Both the position numbers and the translations under genes were made by a program. This document shows, in pieces, positions 1 through 13,800 of a stretch of DNA of 64,000 bases. The notes below the pieces were generated by a model that saw only the letters and a program-made list of their open reading frames with translations, made no database searches and had not been told where the DNA came from. The DNA comes from Telmatactis stephensoni. Its lineage: Eukaryota; Cnidaria; Anthozoa; Actiniaria; Isophelliidae. How positions within the stretch are numbered: position 1 is the stretch's first letter; every line of letters starts with the position of its first letter. The stretch spans positions 496,001 through 560,000 of the forward strand of contig JALIZF010001862.1 in the NCBI GenBank assembly GCA_029948255.1, given 5' to 3'.

Positions 1-3000
1 TTGGCCTGGCATCTGTCCTGGTGCTTGTCCAGGCATTTGTCCAGGATATCCCTGACCAGCAGGGCCAGACAATGAAGGTGGTTGCTGTAATAACAAACAA
101 TTAGGAATTAGAATTACTGGAAAAAATTCACAACTTTCATTTAGTCTCAAAAGAAACTAGAGCCAAGTTGGCAGTAATACCTGTGTTGGATACTGTCTTC
201 TCTTTGACATAAAGGATGGTCTACTAGCAGCACCATCAGTTCCTGGTCCAGGATAACTTGTAGGCGGGGCTTGTCCATGCATACTTGCTGATGGCATACC
301 AGAGGGTGTTGGTGGCCCACTGGATGGTGGAGTTGATCTCTTGGGAACTCCCTGCTGTCCACCTGGATAACCACCTGTTGGTCCTACAGGCATACCTGGT
401 CTCTTTGGTTTACCACTATGTAATGCTGATAGTGGTTTAGGACTAGGAGTTGACCTTTGTGATCCAGGTGATTGTGATACTGGGCTGACTGGAAGTGTGG
501 CTGGTGTTTGAGATGGGGGATTGACTGGAAGTGTGTTAGGTGCTTGAGATGGGGCATTAACTGGGGGCATAGCAGGGGTTGTTGAGATAGTTGGGGTTGG
601 TTGTGCAGTAGATCCAGGCAATGCTGCTTGTGGCATGGGTGGTGTGCCTTGTTGAACAAGTCGTGAACCTGCAACTGGTGTGAATGCTGAGCCTGAATGC
701 ATTGGCTGCACTTGGGGTCTAGAAGCCAGTGGTTGTTTGGATTGCACTGGTTGATTACGTTGCACAGACATAGGTGAGTTACGATTTACAGTTTGTGGTC
801 CAGCTATACTTGTTGGTTGTGATGGTGATGACGCTGATGATACTGGTTGTGAAGTCGATGATAATAGTCCTTGTGAAGAAACTACGTTACTAGTATTAGT
901 ACCATTTAGCTGTGACAGCATTCCTTGCATTGGTGGACCATTAGGTAGAGAATTAATTGCACCTTGGGGATAATAATTTGAGGGTTGATTTGAGGGCTGA
1001 ACACCTTGAATTAAAAAAAAAAACACTTCTGTGTAAGAAAAAAATAAAATAAAACATACAATAATTATTATAAAGCTCCACAAACATTTATTGCAAATAT
1101 ATATTTAAACCTTAAAAACAGAAGAGATAAAGACATTAAAACCTAGAATATAAAGTGACACATTCTCTTAAGTTGTGTTAAAGTTACCATGCCAACCTCA
1201 CTGATGACAATATTAAGCAATAGATGACTTTCAAAAATGGCAGCCTAGTAAATATGCCCTGTTACCAGAAAATAAGCGTGGCGACACTTCTATTGCTATC
1301 AAAGACAATGCATTCCTCTTCCTTTTCAAATACCTATTTTCTGTGCATCTTACAGGATATACTTAGACTCATTATATGCCATGATAATTTTGGAGGCCTT
1401 TCTGGCCTTGTTCTCGTGAACAATGAGCCTGCCATTTTTGAAAGTCGTCTATAATACTAATGTACATTTTTACAACAGCATCTTATTAGCTACTGAACAA
1501 ACACAATGTATTGTGTGGGATATAGCAGAAAAACACCAAAGCTGCTGTTTCCATAATCTTTCCACCCTGAACTGACCATCATACATTAAAACTGTGAGGA
1601 CTACATTTGTGTTAATATTGCTCAAAACATATGGCAAAAATTGCTGATCTCAGCTTAAGCTGCTGGGAGATATTTATGAAAACGATGTGCTATTTGCTGA
1701 TCAAAATGTCACCTCTCCAAAGTACAGGGCATTATATCTCAGGATGGCATTCAACAAATTTTGGTCACAATTGCTATATTTTTCTTTGACAGGAGCTTAA
1801 TATATACAAAATATCGAGCTAATATACCCATTAAGGTCCTTATAATGAGAGACCATGTAGCATTTTTCCACCCTGTCATCTTGTGGAAAGTTACAAATGT
1901 ATTATCAAGGAATGAGGGGCTATTTATATGAAAGCAAAGTGTCCCTGGTAGTGAGATAACTCTTTTGTCTTCTTTTTTCTGAAAATACTGAAAACAAAAG
2001 AGTTATCCCAGCTACAAGGGACAACGTGCTTACATAAAAACAGCCTCTTAGGAATTTCATCTTCTATTTTAATCCTTAATACCTACAGAAGAAAATTTCA
2101 ACTTTAACTACCATCAACTCACCTTGATATGACTGATGAGGCTGAGGTGGAACAGCCTGTCTAATGTTTCCTTGAGGGTGATATTGCATATTAGAATAGT
2201 TAGACATTGATGTAGCTCCTGGCTGAGAACTTTGACCTAAAATACAATAAGAGATCCAGTAAATTATCAGTTTTCGTTTCTAAAAATTATACTTTATAAA
2301 ATAGCAACATCAATCCACGCAAATTTTAATTTTTGGCATAGATATAATTGGTTACAAAATCATTCGACTATTTTTCCATGCATGTCAAAAATGTGGTGAG
2401 AACAAAAGTGTGCCACATGACAAGGTGGAGTGGCAGGACTTTTGTTTTCACCACATTTTAACATCTTCTGTACATCTACCACATACAATATATTATTCAC
2501 ACATAAGATTCAATGACATTATTTTATGCATGTGCACTGTTGTGCTATAACAACACACAGTCCTCAACCAATCAGAGGGCATACTTTAATATGGCCAGCC
2601 TACCAGACCCGGGACTCACTTTAGGGGCCTCCATATGGGGAATGGACTGCATGGATGGCTCAGGTTAATGCCAATCTTTGCTTTTGAGCAAATTTGGTTG
2701 CAATGTAGAGAGGGATTGGGCAAATTGAGAGTGTTTCTGGTGGGGTGTTTTCAGCTTTTAGGTGGATGTTGCAGCTGTGGGGAGGCCCAGGGACTAGGGC
2801 AGGGTCCTACAAATGGTCAGACCATCAGCACCAATGAGTTTAATATATCAATTATTATGTAACACAGTTGTAAAAGTATCTCATCAGTGTTTTCTACAAG
2901 GAATAAACAGAAATTTATAACACTGTATAAAAAGAGAGATGAAGGTTCAAAATATCAATTAGTTATCTCTCTTTTTATATGGTATTACAAATTTCCATTT

Positions 3001-4710
3001 ACACCATGTTGTATTTTTATATACTGATACAGCCCAAACTAGTTCACTTGCTAGTGTCCTTTAGTATTTTCTATAAGCTGATGTCTCAAGTGCCACTTAC
3101 AAACCACCTGCATTGTACATTATCTGGAGTATACCTCAGGCACTTGATTGGTATATGCTGGCTACTTCGAATCTAGAATTTCTGGAGGAATTTATAATCA
3201 GAAATCAAACCTTCACAATAAAACTAGGTGATGAATAAATCTCAAAGGACTAAAAACATATCCCTATTTTAAAAAAAATATAGCTCTACCTAGCATTACT
3301 ATTTCATGAAATTTCCAGATAAGAATCTATCTGAGGGTAGATTCAATTGAATTTTCAGAGGCTACAAGCTATTAAAATAAATTGTTTGACTTACAGAGAA
3401 GCAAGTTATCTTCCTAGGACTTGAGAAGTCCATTATTAGGTGATAATATGGTTTTAAGTGAAAAAATATTATCGGAACTTTGTGATATTCAATTTTTGTC
3501 TTAAAAGGAGGTATTATATATAACATATAATAATGATGTATTATATACGACATATAAATGATGTTAAGCAACGTCTAAATGTTGTGATTTTCTAGCATCG
3601 TCAGCAGGCTGTATTTATAGTAATGAACTGAAATACAAAATCTCTGAATGGAATAAAAATTGAGTTTGAAATACGAACTATCAGCATACCAGTCATTACA
3701 ATATTTTAAGGTACCTTACTCAAAGTTACACATTTTGGTTTTATACAATAAGAAATTCATTAAGAAATACTGTAAGCATAATATATACAGCTTCTGAATT
3801 ATATATAGATTTTTTGCACAGACCCCTCAGACGAAATGACAAAATATCACGATTCTTATGAGCTGTGTACAGTAATATACAGCATAAAAAAAATGAAAAT
3901 AAGAATTTAGGAATCAATAAAATTTATCGAAAGCATCTTAAAGTATATTAAGTTTCAATTTAGTAGGACAGGTAGAAAAACCATATTTACATTTAAATGT
4001 AAAATAATGCCAATATTGCCCGCAAACTAAAGCTTACAGTAATAACTTTGTATTCTTCACCTGGATGTATTTGTAATCGCATAAATTTCAATTACGAGGA
4101 AAGGAAATGCACTGAAAAATAGCCAACTACTTTGATGAAAGACCATCAGGAATCCGAATCTGTGTGATCAGTGATTCTAAATCGATTATACAAATAGTGT
4201 AACGTAATTTTGTGAGACGTGGAACAGAAATACCGGCACAGGAGCCTAGCTCTCAGAAACTTCCCAACAGTAAACAAATCGAAATAGAATCTTGACTTCT
4301 TTTATACACCGATTTATACTTCTTCCCAGTCAGATATATGTCTAAAGCGTACTTGAATTTATTGGGTATTTTAAGAGTTCAGCAAACCATAAATAAGAAC
4401 GATATAAAACTAAAAAGATTTTCGTGTCATATGATATTTGAGTGATGACGAAATCGTCGTCCTACAACAAACACTCACCAGCTTCAAATTGGCTCGCATT
4501 GGCTGCAGACTTCAAACCCTGGCTATCCACTCCAAGAGAGTTCTGTGAAGTTCTCGTACCGTCCATCTGAGTAAAATTTTCTTGCATAAGAGCGCCATGC
4601 TTGCCGGGGTTGTTCGCTTGAAAATGATTCCTCCTCGGATCGGTGTTGTAGTACGCGTTCTGTTCGGCGCCTGGAACGGGATTATTTGAAGGAACGCCAA
4701 CCCCTGACAT
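1..4710 (-). CDS. Pro/Gln/Ser-rich protein, N-terminal part (3' end beyond window), not identified
   Basis: Four exons join in phase: 4479-4710 (start ATG at 4710), 2123-2236, 181-1004 and 1-84, which continues off the left edge. All junctions are GT-AG and the phases fit (1, 1, 0). The ~418 visible residues are low complexity, rich in Pro, Gln, Ser, Gly and Asn, with phrases such as PGQMPGQAPGQMPGQ in the last visible exon. No catalytic or folded domain can be seen. Long P/Q-rich N-termini of this kind occur in COPII coat subunits of the Sec24 type and in several transcriptional co-regulators. Sec24 is only a guess, because the diagnostic zinc-finger and trunk domains would lie outside the window. 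The upstream region 4711-4950 is a plausible promoter. The gene is probably real; its identity is open. Confidence 0.7.
1220..1452. mobile_element. Inverted-repeat element (MITE-like) in intron
   Basis: The ends are ATAGATGACTTTCAAAAATG at 1220 and its near-perfect reverse complement ending at 1452, a ~24-bp terminal inverted repeat (TIR) with one mismatch. It encloses ~185 bp without a coding signal and lies inside intron 2 of the P/Q-rich gene. It is a non-autonomous DNA element by structure; the superfamily is unknown. Confidence 0.7.
1940..2023. repeat. Short hairpin repeat in intron
   Basis: The arms ATAACTCTTTTGT (near 1955) and ACAAAAGAGTTAT (near 1993) are complementary. The flanking TGTCCCT and AGGGACA extend the stem. 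It is probably a decayed short inverted-repeat element. Confidence 0.5.
2387..2459. repeat. Short hairpin repeat in intron
   Basis: AAAATGTGGTGAGAACAAAAG at the left is the near reverse complement of the sequence ending at 2459 (CTTTTGTTTTCACCACATTT). The loop is ~30 bp. It is an intronic inverted repeat without coding signal. Confidence 0.55.
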
Positions 4711-5521
4711 CCTGGATATAATCTAGCACATCCTAACTAAGATAAAACCTCCCGGACGTTTAAGATTTCGTCTGAAATGAAGGAAAGTTTCTTCAATTTC
4801 TTCCTTCACTTGGTAATTTTATGAGTGTAATTCAGACTGCAAGCAAATCGGTCATGCGCAGTAGATACGTGAGCAGGCGACGTGGCAAGGGCAGGTTACC
4901 AAGAAAGCCCGACTAGGCACAGGAATCCCGACACGGTTGAAAGAACTTTAATTTTGTTCATCTGTTATTATTGTTCTTTCTTAAATATACTTTTAAAGCT
5001 ATTTTAAGCACTTTTTTGTCTCAATCAAACTTTTGGAGCGGCAACAACAATCATTGCCAAAACTGCTGGCACGATTGGTATTTTGTCAGTCCCCGCATCC
5101 TAAACATTGCACAAGCGACTTTTTACACGCTCAACACACCCTGCCGGTTACCATAGAAACCGCAACATTGTAAAGGGGGTGAGGGGGACCACCAAACACA
5201 TAAAAAAAGGTTAGATTAAATAAGGTTAGACGCCAAAACAAATGGTAATAATGTTATAGTGCCAAGTAATTTTGTCAATGACTGTAGTTCTATAGACAAC
5301 TGAGAGGGTAGGCTGCTGGGGCTTCAGCCCACCAATATTTAGAAAACATTTTGGAAGGCCCTAGCTTTATGTTTTTTTCATCACGGTTGCACAAGAGTGG
5401 AGAGCGAGATAAAATGATGGCGTTTTCGGATAGCTGTAGACTTTTCTTTAGCGCTACCAATCTTCGTGCAACTGGGTCCTGATTTGCAAGTAAGGGGTTG
5501 CTTTACTCTTCAAAAGTGTAT

Positions 5522-5653
5522 AACAGTTATTTGTATGACTGTGAAAACGGCACGGTCACGGTAGGAATTTCGAATGTGTTTATAGACATCACGGCCGGCA
5601 CTGACACGGTTACGGCGCGGCGCGGTCCGATCACACTCATACGAAAACTGCCC
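5522..5653. mobile_element. Short inverted-repeat element, CGTATGA-GTGTGA family
   Basis: The left end (GTATGACTGTGAAAACGG near 5533) and the right end, read in reverse complement (GGGCAGTTTTCGTATGAGTG), match as imperfect TIRs. The interior holds alternating CACGGTCACGG and CGCGGCGCGGT blocks. The same family recurs at 26398-26544 and forms the ends of the large composite element at 47621-49238. Confidence 0.6.
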
Positions 5654-7196
5654 TTGTCCACTGATGTCCCGTGTCCATCGCAAAATTAATTGAGGATAAA
5701 GCAGCAGAAGACGTTCTCTCGATCGTTTTCATTGACAGCAAGAGAAATCTCCAGCTCCGTACACACCCACACGCGTCTTACCGCATTACTAAGCATATAC
5801 GTGTAACTGAAGCGTTTTATGAAACTTGCATCTTAGTGAAGCGAGTAGGATCGAGCCAACCAATAACTACCACATGGAACGAAAGAAATAATTAAGGCCA
5901 ATAAGAAGGGCGCGCAGTCTCTTTTCACCATTTGCCGCAAATGCAAATCAGATTTGGTTCATATCAGTTACTTCGCACAGCGTGCTGCAATATACTGCCC
6001 TTAACTAGCAGCACTGAAAGGGGGAGAAGGCATAGCAAAATGTTCTCGCCTCTGGCTGATTCATTTATTTATGAGCCAGACTGTACTAGTCCTCGTCCTA
6101 ATATGTAATTTCTTCTTGTTTTACCCGGATCTGCTTTACAAATTCACAGTTATAGTTTCAAGTTTAAAAAGATGTTTGTCAACGCCCGGGCACATGATAC
6201 AACATATTCTGCAACGTTACACGCAACACATTTGCACCTACAGTGTTGCGTGCACTTTTGAGAGCTTAAGAGAGTTTGAGCTCCACGTACACGGGAAACG
6301 GCAGACGGCATCACGCACTCTGCTTTTTTAGTAGTCTATAGTGCCTGGCGTTTAGGATTTGGCACTCAAACGTGAGTATGACTTTCTCGTTTACGACAAA
6401 CGCGAAATGTTTAACCTTCGCGTCTAAAAGATAACGCCATACGCGCGAAAACAACAACAACAACAACAACAAAACAGCCGATCCTCTTTGCCGCTTGTCT
6501 TTTCCGATGTACATAAAGTTTAAGTTTCATTGCGCGCAAGTCGAGTTATAAGTTATTACTCATGTTATACTCAGGCTAGGGTAGTCTACTAGTCTACTGT
6601 TCTACTAGACACACCGGTACTTATACAACTCTGTTGCACGCATTGTTGCAGGAAATATTGCATCGTGTCCCCGCCGGTCCTTTACATACGACTTTACGAG
6701 AACTCGCTAGTTAGGCATGCTTCGTAAAACAGGGACCATGAGTTGGACAAGATATGTTTCTTTAAGAGAATAGCTATTAGCATTGCTAAAAAAATGCGAC
6801 CCGGTATACATGCTTTCTCGAAAATTTATTTCATTTTACTAGTATCAGTTTCAGATTCGGTTAGGTGAATAATGACATGAAATATTATTTTCAGTAGAAA
6901 AGAATAAGCAGGAGACCGAGACGTACATGCGCGCTCATAAAATCCTTCGGCAGCCAAATATGACGTGTTCCTCCGTATTTGCGGTTTGTTTTATTAAACT
7001 CACGCGATGTTTTTTTGGTTAAAGGTTCTGTTACACGGTTCAGTTTTTTCTGCAACTCGTCCTCGCAATGGCATATATTGCAAAACACGTCGTACAAACC
7101 AATCGCAGTGTGCAACATATGTGTGATGATATTTATTGATATTATATATCATCCTTGTATTGTCCAACATTGAATATTATATTTACATTTTGTTTG

Positions 7197-7200
<4 letters not shown>

Positions 7201-7234
<34 letters not shown>
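7201..7234. repeat. (GT)17 microsatellite
   Basis: Thirty-four uninterrupted bases of alternating GT. It lies directly upstream of a transposon-like element. Confidence 0.95.
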
Positions 7235-7237
<3 letters not shown>

Positions 7238-7242
7238 TTGTG

Positions 7243-7521
7243 GACACGGGTGAAAAACGCATTGCGCATGCTCGAAAATTCGGCGGGAATTCGTGGACGC
7301 GTTCGTGTTTACAAATAAAAGTACCGTCGATTCAACTGTCGTGTATTATGCGAATTTCTCGTGTATCATTTGACCATGTCAAGAGAACAACTAAAGCGAT
7401 CGATGTTTTAGGAAAAAATAAGCACCAATTTTTCACGGACAGCCTTAACGTTCAAGATTTACTAAACCGCAAGGGTTGTATTTAAAATTTCCGTGTATGC
7501 GCAATGCGTTTTTCACCTGTC
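7243..7521. mobile_element. MITE with ~27-bp TIRs and a 9-bp target duplication
   Basis: The left end is GACACGGGTGAAAAACGCAT and the right end, in reverse complement, is GACAGGTGAAAAACGCAT; similarity continues through TGCGCATGC. The flanks are TTTGTTGTG on the left and TTTGTTGCG on the right, a 9-bp duplication with one mismatch. A 9-bp duplication fits the Mutator-like superfamily, but no transposase is present to prove it. Confidence 0.75.
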
Positions 7522-7863
7522 TTTGTTGCGTGTATTGTAATGAAGTAATTATTAACAATTTTAACTATTTGTGGGAGTTAGACTAGTGTAGTTGTAAACT
7601 GTGATTGTTACTAAATAAAGTTCATGGAAGTTGCTGTTGATATACCGCGACAAATTATTTCAAGCTGTAACACCTTCATACTGCAATGGTTCATGCACCT
7701 TGTTTTGTAACGCAAAAATGCACGGTATAACACAGAGCATCTTGAGTCATTTCGAATGACTTTGTTTTCGTAACACATCACAAGATCACGTGACACCTGT
7801 CTCATTTAACTGGATATCCTTTCCAGCCTTCAATTACTGAATATATTGATAAATACAGGTAAT

Positions 7864-10800
7864 TCATATTGACTCCTCTAAGTCAGTATCACATAGTTCA
7901 CAATTTGTCTTTCCTGGTTCATTTACCAATGTACACATGGGGCACACATTCCGTACTTCATTAGGGTCGAAATCCTTACTGGTCTCGCAAGCCCCACAAA
8001 CAAGGACATGACCCTCATTAATCATGGTACATCGCTTGCATTCCCATTGAAGTTCCCTACGGGTTCTATGTCGTTTGGTTCCACGGTGTTTTTCTTTGAT
8101 ATTTTTGTTTTGGTGATGTCCGTATTTAATGAAATCGTGTCCATTTTCACTTTTGTTACAAGTTAACGACAACGCAGCGCAGCTACGACAGAAAACACGA
8201 CAGCAATTCGTACACTGCAAAGTAGGTTTGGAGTGGAACTGACAGTTCACTGAACAATGTTTTCTAGTTGGCTGGGATTCCTGTTCACTTTTGTTCCTTT
8301 GACGATCACGTGACATTCTATTATTAGATGCAGCCAGGTCTTGTGCGGCAGACGAGTTAGCAGCAAGGGTCTTGGACCAGCCTAAGTCATTATTATTTAC
8401 TGTGATTTGTAGGTCAAACTGTAAACGATTTGGCACGTCACCATCGCCTGAAAATAATTACACCAAGAGAATATTAACGTGAAAAGTCGTTGGGCTGTCA
8501 AATAGGCCTTCAATATAATAGCTCCAATCGTCATTGGATTTACAAGGGCGAACAATTTTGAAAAAAAAAATCGAAAACATAGGTAATATCCGTTCTACCC
8601 TGGAGGTAACGCTGTTTCATTTTCCCTGTCCAATGGCCAAGCAGAACCCAAGGCAGTCGATCCTCGATATTCTTATTCTCTCTTCATTAAAACAGCTACT
8701 ATTTTCCTCTCCCTTTAATACACCCTTACCTTAATATCAAGTACAACGTTAGCCGCCTTCCCGCTAAACAGATAACACACCTCTGAGTGCATTTATTTTA
8801 TATTTATCTTTATTTATTTACAAGATTCGCCAAGTGTACAAGACAGGGAAAACCCACAAAGACAAGCTCCATTAACGAGGTCCCAAATAAGATAAAATGA
8901 AAAGGTCTAATAATAATTTACAGAAAGTATAAAATTGACTATGGTGGTGTCTTCATCAAAACAGCATTTTACTTTACTATCTTCGTTAGTTCAAAAACCA
9001 GTCTTGTGCCGTTCCAAACTGTCGCAATGAAGAAAAATGGAAAATTCAGCGTCTAAATGATTTTGGAACTGCTGGCTTGACTTAGGAAGGCCTAGGTATT
9101 CATCTCACCGGAGCCTTAATTAGAATTCAAGTTGAGAACGGCACATGGAAAGTACAGTATCTCAACTGGGCCTAAGTCTCATGCGCAGCCATATTAGTCA
9201 CACATAAAATGTGTCACTGATCAACTTAAAGGCGCGTTGCGTTACGAGACTGTGTTGCGTGACAAGTCTGCGTTTCTACAAATATACAAATCGTTACACC
9301 CACCTGTTTCACTGTCAGATTCGGCGCTCGACGACGAAGTATCGTCAACCACTCGTATTACATCTCCTCTCGGTCCGAGTAACCTCAGTCTTTCTATTTC
9401 TTGTTGCAGCTCTCTAAGTAAGCCTTGTTTCTTGTTGATATCTTTATCTTGCTTGGCTCGTTCGCCTTGTTGAGCTTCAGGTAAAGCATTTCCTCCCACA
9501 GCTCCAACAAGTTCGCCCTCTGAGGCTGGTTCGTCATCAGCTTCAGCACGGGACTCTAAACGAAGCAACGCAAAACAATAAACACGGGACGTGACCACAG
9601 TTTGACCTAGGTTGCAAATTTAGCTTGCATAGTTGCGTTCATTCAAAAATGAGGAGGAAAAAGGAGATGGAGTCAGGTTGCGCAAGTTCATGCGAGCCAG
9701 CCCCGGAGATGGTGGCCAAGCTAAATGGAAAAATAATAATCAATTATGCTCTTTTTGTCAACAAAATGAGTTATACGAAAACGTTCTACTATCAATCAAA
9801 TATGTAGGACTTTGAAAAATGGCCACTTCATTGAGAGTGGCTGCTTATCCCGGGGGGGGGGGGGGGACTCCGATCGTAAATGGACGGGGATGCTCGTCGT
9901 ACCTTTTAGGGGTCAAAATCAGTGATCTGGTACCTTTAAGGGTGTCCCAGACTTTAGTGGACTACTAGAGACCTAGCTGGTACCTTTTAGGGTGATTTTT
10001 TCCTCCATCAACGATTAAATACTGGAAACAAAGATCGGATTGCACGACCATCAAATTGTTCGTATATAAATAGACACAATTGATCGTTTGATTGACTAAA
10101 ATATGCAAAATGTTAAATTTAGTATTGTTTTTGAGTTGTACCTTTAAAAAAACATGTATTGCCACGCCAACCCGGATATGACTTTGGTACCTTTTAGAGG
10201 TCATTTTTAAAATTTCCGATGAGCATCCCCGTCCTCTTATATATAGGAGTCCCCCCCCCCCGGCTGCTTATATAGGGGTTCCACCCCTTTAAACTACTCA
10301 CCATCTTCGACCTGTTCCTCATCTTCTTCAGCTGTAGAAGAATCAACACTGACCCAACCATCCTCATCATCATCATCTGACTCAATGGAAACAGCATCAG
10401 AATCAGTTGGCTCAGCCTGATCCTGTGTTTCATTGGGACAAATTTCCTTTTCAAGATTTTGAATCAAAGTGTCTAGTGAAACCTGTTCATTGCTATCAGA
10501 TGAGTCTTCTTGTTCTTCATTGTCCATTTCTATACAAAGTAAGATAAGACATTTCTTTGAAAGTGATCATTTTTATGATAAATCAGGTACACAAAAATAA
10601 TGAATCCCCCAAAAAACAAATTAAATAAATAAATAAATCTTGGAGTAGCTCATCACCCTTCCTTGCAGCCAAGTGCTGAATTATGAAGGGCGCAGCTCAA
10701 CATGATCAAGTCAAAGGAATACAAGGGCGCCTTCATTATGAGACAGTTGCACATTTACACATTTACATACAAATTTACATACACACACACACACACATGT

Positions 10801-13800
10801 AGCAGCAACCATACGACCCATGTCTGATCACAGAGCACAGCTTAGATTCATTAAATTCATTAAAAGATACAGTGCAGGGGCAGATCCAGGATTATCTTCA
10901 GGAGGGGGTGCACCGTCTTCGGGAGTGGGTGCACCATCATATAAATAAGAAACTGCCAAGAGGATATTTTGGAAAAAATATTGAGAAAAAAGGACTTAAA
11001 GTCATCTCAGGAGGGGTTGCACACCCCACCCCCCTAAATCTGCCCCTGCAGTGCTTTTTGTAACATAACACAAGTTGCTCACTCTTCCCCTACTAACCAT
11101 ACTCTAATACAAACACACTGCACTGAAGACTAGTTTCATCAGCAGAAGCACCTTTAAGGAGTTGAAAAGAAGGGTTCTTTCTTTCCCTCTACACATTCCT
11201 CCTCCATCACCCATTTTGCCTCATTAATTATTAGACAAAGACTTATTTCTTTGGGATGTACATTTGTGTCTGTCCAAAATTCTATTGAAAACCCTCAGGG
11301 TAAGGACTTCATCCCTAAATTCAGTCATAAAGAAAATTATCTTACTGGTATCAACAACAGCTCCTACAGATTTATCGAGCATTTTGACAATATCAGTATC
11401 CCAGCAAAACATCAGGTTGTCTTGTGCTTGAGGCTGTACTTGGCAGGCTTGTGCAACACATATCATGCCATCAACAAGTTTTTCTAATGTGGGTTTTTCT
11501 TCAATGACACCACTATCATTGTCACGTTGAACTGCTTTGATTAGCATAAACAGCTCTTCAGATCTGGTGCTGAATTCATTAAGTTTTCTGGTGGGAGAAA
11601 AGCAACATTAAAACCAGGAACAAAAAATGGTATGACTATAAACAGTGTGGGTTGTTGTTGTTGTTTTGTACTGTACACAACACACACATTACTACATATA
11701 GTGCCATGATATATATCAAAACCATACTGTGCTGTGACTACGCCATTTTCACAGTCATACTAGTTTGAATTTTTTTTTCTTTAATTTAAGGTATCAGGCC
11801 CATCACATGCTTTTTGAGCAGGGGGGTGCATTTGTGATTTTTTAATTGTCTTTGTTTAAGAGTAATTGGCTCCAGTTTGACAAAAAAATTTTTTTTTAAT
11901 TGCCAACTGGGGGAGTGCAGATGCACCTCCCACACCCCCTCAGCTGACGGGCCTAGGCACTAAAGGAAGAGATGAGGGTCCCCTCTTAAAATATGTCATC
12001 TGCCTTAAATATTTTGACAAACAATATATACATTAAGACTGGTATAATATTATTGTAACACCTACTTTTCCTGTGTTTCTAATGCCTGTAGTTTACAATC
12101 TGACAGTTCATCAACTGTGGAAATCATTGCAGCTTCTCTTTTAGAAAGAAAAACCTGAAGTAGTGAAATGTACTTCTTGATTCGTTCCTTTAAAAACTGT
12201 TGTCTGTTTATGATTGTTAACTTTGTTGAAGCAAGATTTGCCTTGGCTTCATTCAATCTGGAGATTTCATTTTCAAGTTTCTGTGCCATATTCTCCAATT
12301 CTGTTCGACAACTTTTGGCTAAATCACTGGCCAGTTCACATTTATGACCCTGGTGTTCTCCATATATCTATGAATAAAACAGAGTTAAAGGATATTGATC
12401 ACATCATAGGACAAACAAAAACAAGAGAAACACATCTTCTTTTTGCATAGCCCTTGAGACATTTCTTTACAGCGGCAGATCCAGGATTATCTTCAGCATG
12501 GAGTGCTCTGTATTCACAAGGGGGTGCACCATCATATAAATTGGAAACTGCCGAGAGGATATTTTGGAAAAAATATTGAAATAAAAATAAGACTCAAAGC
12601 CATCTCAGGAGGGGGTGCGCACCCCCTGCACCCCTCCCCTAAATCCACCCCTGCTTGATATTGACTAATCCTAGCAATCCCCTTACTTCAAAGTGTACAA
12701 TGCTAAAGGTGTTGCTGGTTAAAACAATGCATCCACTAGAGAAACACCAGGCCTTCCTGGTGTTGGTTTTGTTGTTCAGATATTTCTATTATACTCTCTA
12801 CACAACTTTCTCAGATATTCATTCAGCATTTAGCTCCAATAGGCAAAGCTACACAACCAGGAACATCTGGTCTATAGAATAAATAATTAATTGCTTATTG
12901 GAGTGTCAAATGTATTCTTACTAGTGCTTGCACACTAATTGAGGGACACTTTATTCACTCACACACTAAACTTAGCATTAACCCAGGGTTAAGTCTAAAG
13001 AAAACCTTCAATGTTAAACCTAGATTAATGCTAACCCACTTTCAAGCAACTGGGCCCTGGAAGAAAACCCTCAGGTATCCCATTTGAGAATCAAACCTAG
13101 AACCATAGAGGTGACAGACCAGCAGTCTCATCACTTGGCTCACCCTTGCTTCTCCAGTATCTCTATAATGTTGCTTTCTTATTATTAAATGTATACCTGA
13201 CAATAAATACATATTAGACACTCATCTGTGTAGCAGTACACTTTCTTGGCCTCATCATGTTCTTCACATTTGTGTCTAGTTTTGTCTTTCTGCGTTTCAG
13301 GTGAGCCAGGTTTTTCTGGACTTTTTGGTGTCTTTCCTTCTCTACATTCTATAATCTCCAGAACACCAAAGTTTTTAGGTAGAGATTTGACTCCTTTTGC
13401 TGGGGTTCCATTTTGTAGGAGCGTTTGGCATTTACAGGCAGGACATTGAATATATAGACCATGGTATTGTTTAGCTAGTCTCTCTAAACAAGCTGAATTG
13501 AAATATATGTGAACAAATTGTAAGGTAAGGTTATAAACTATAAGTTACTATACACATTAAAGGTGCATTGGCATAAAGGCATTCCGATAAAAATGAAGTT
13601 TTTTAAGTGTAATAAATGACGTAATATATGACTTTTTGACTTAACACATTGACATTTGAAAGAAGCAACATCTCCAAGTTGATTTAAAATGAGAACAGGT
13701 TTACATAATTTAGAATGAAGGAACGAACATTCCTTCGTATGTCAATTACTAACCAGTACAAAATGTATGCCCACAGCTTAGATTACGAGGAATACTTGGA

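Larger units (their letters stand above)
4711..7863. other. Intergenic region between the P/Q-rich gene and the TRIM-like gene 3' end
   Basis: No convincing exon is visible on either strand. The stretch holds the probable promoter of the P/Q-rich gene (4711-4950), a small inverted-repeat element, a CAA microsatellite near 6450-6472, a GT microsatellite and a 279-bp element with a 9-bp flanking repeat. The short open frames here overlap these repeats or lack splice and start context. Confidence 0.6.

Noticed and set aside
7201..7485. Frames starting in Cys/Val repeats
   Set aside because: They are produced by the GT microsatellite and the adjacent MITE.
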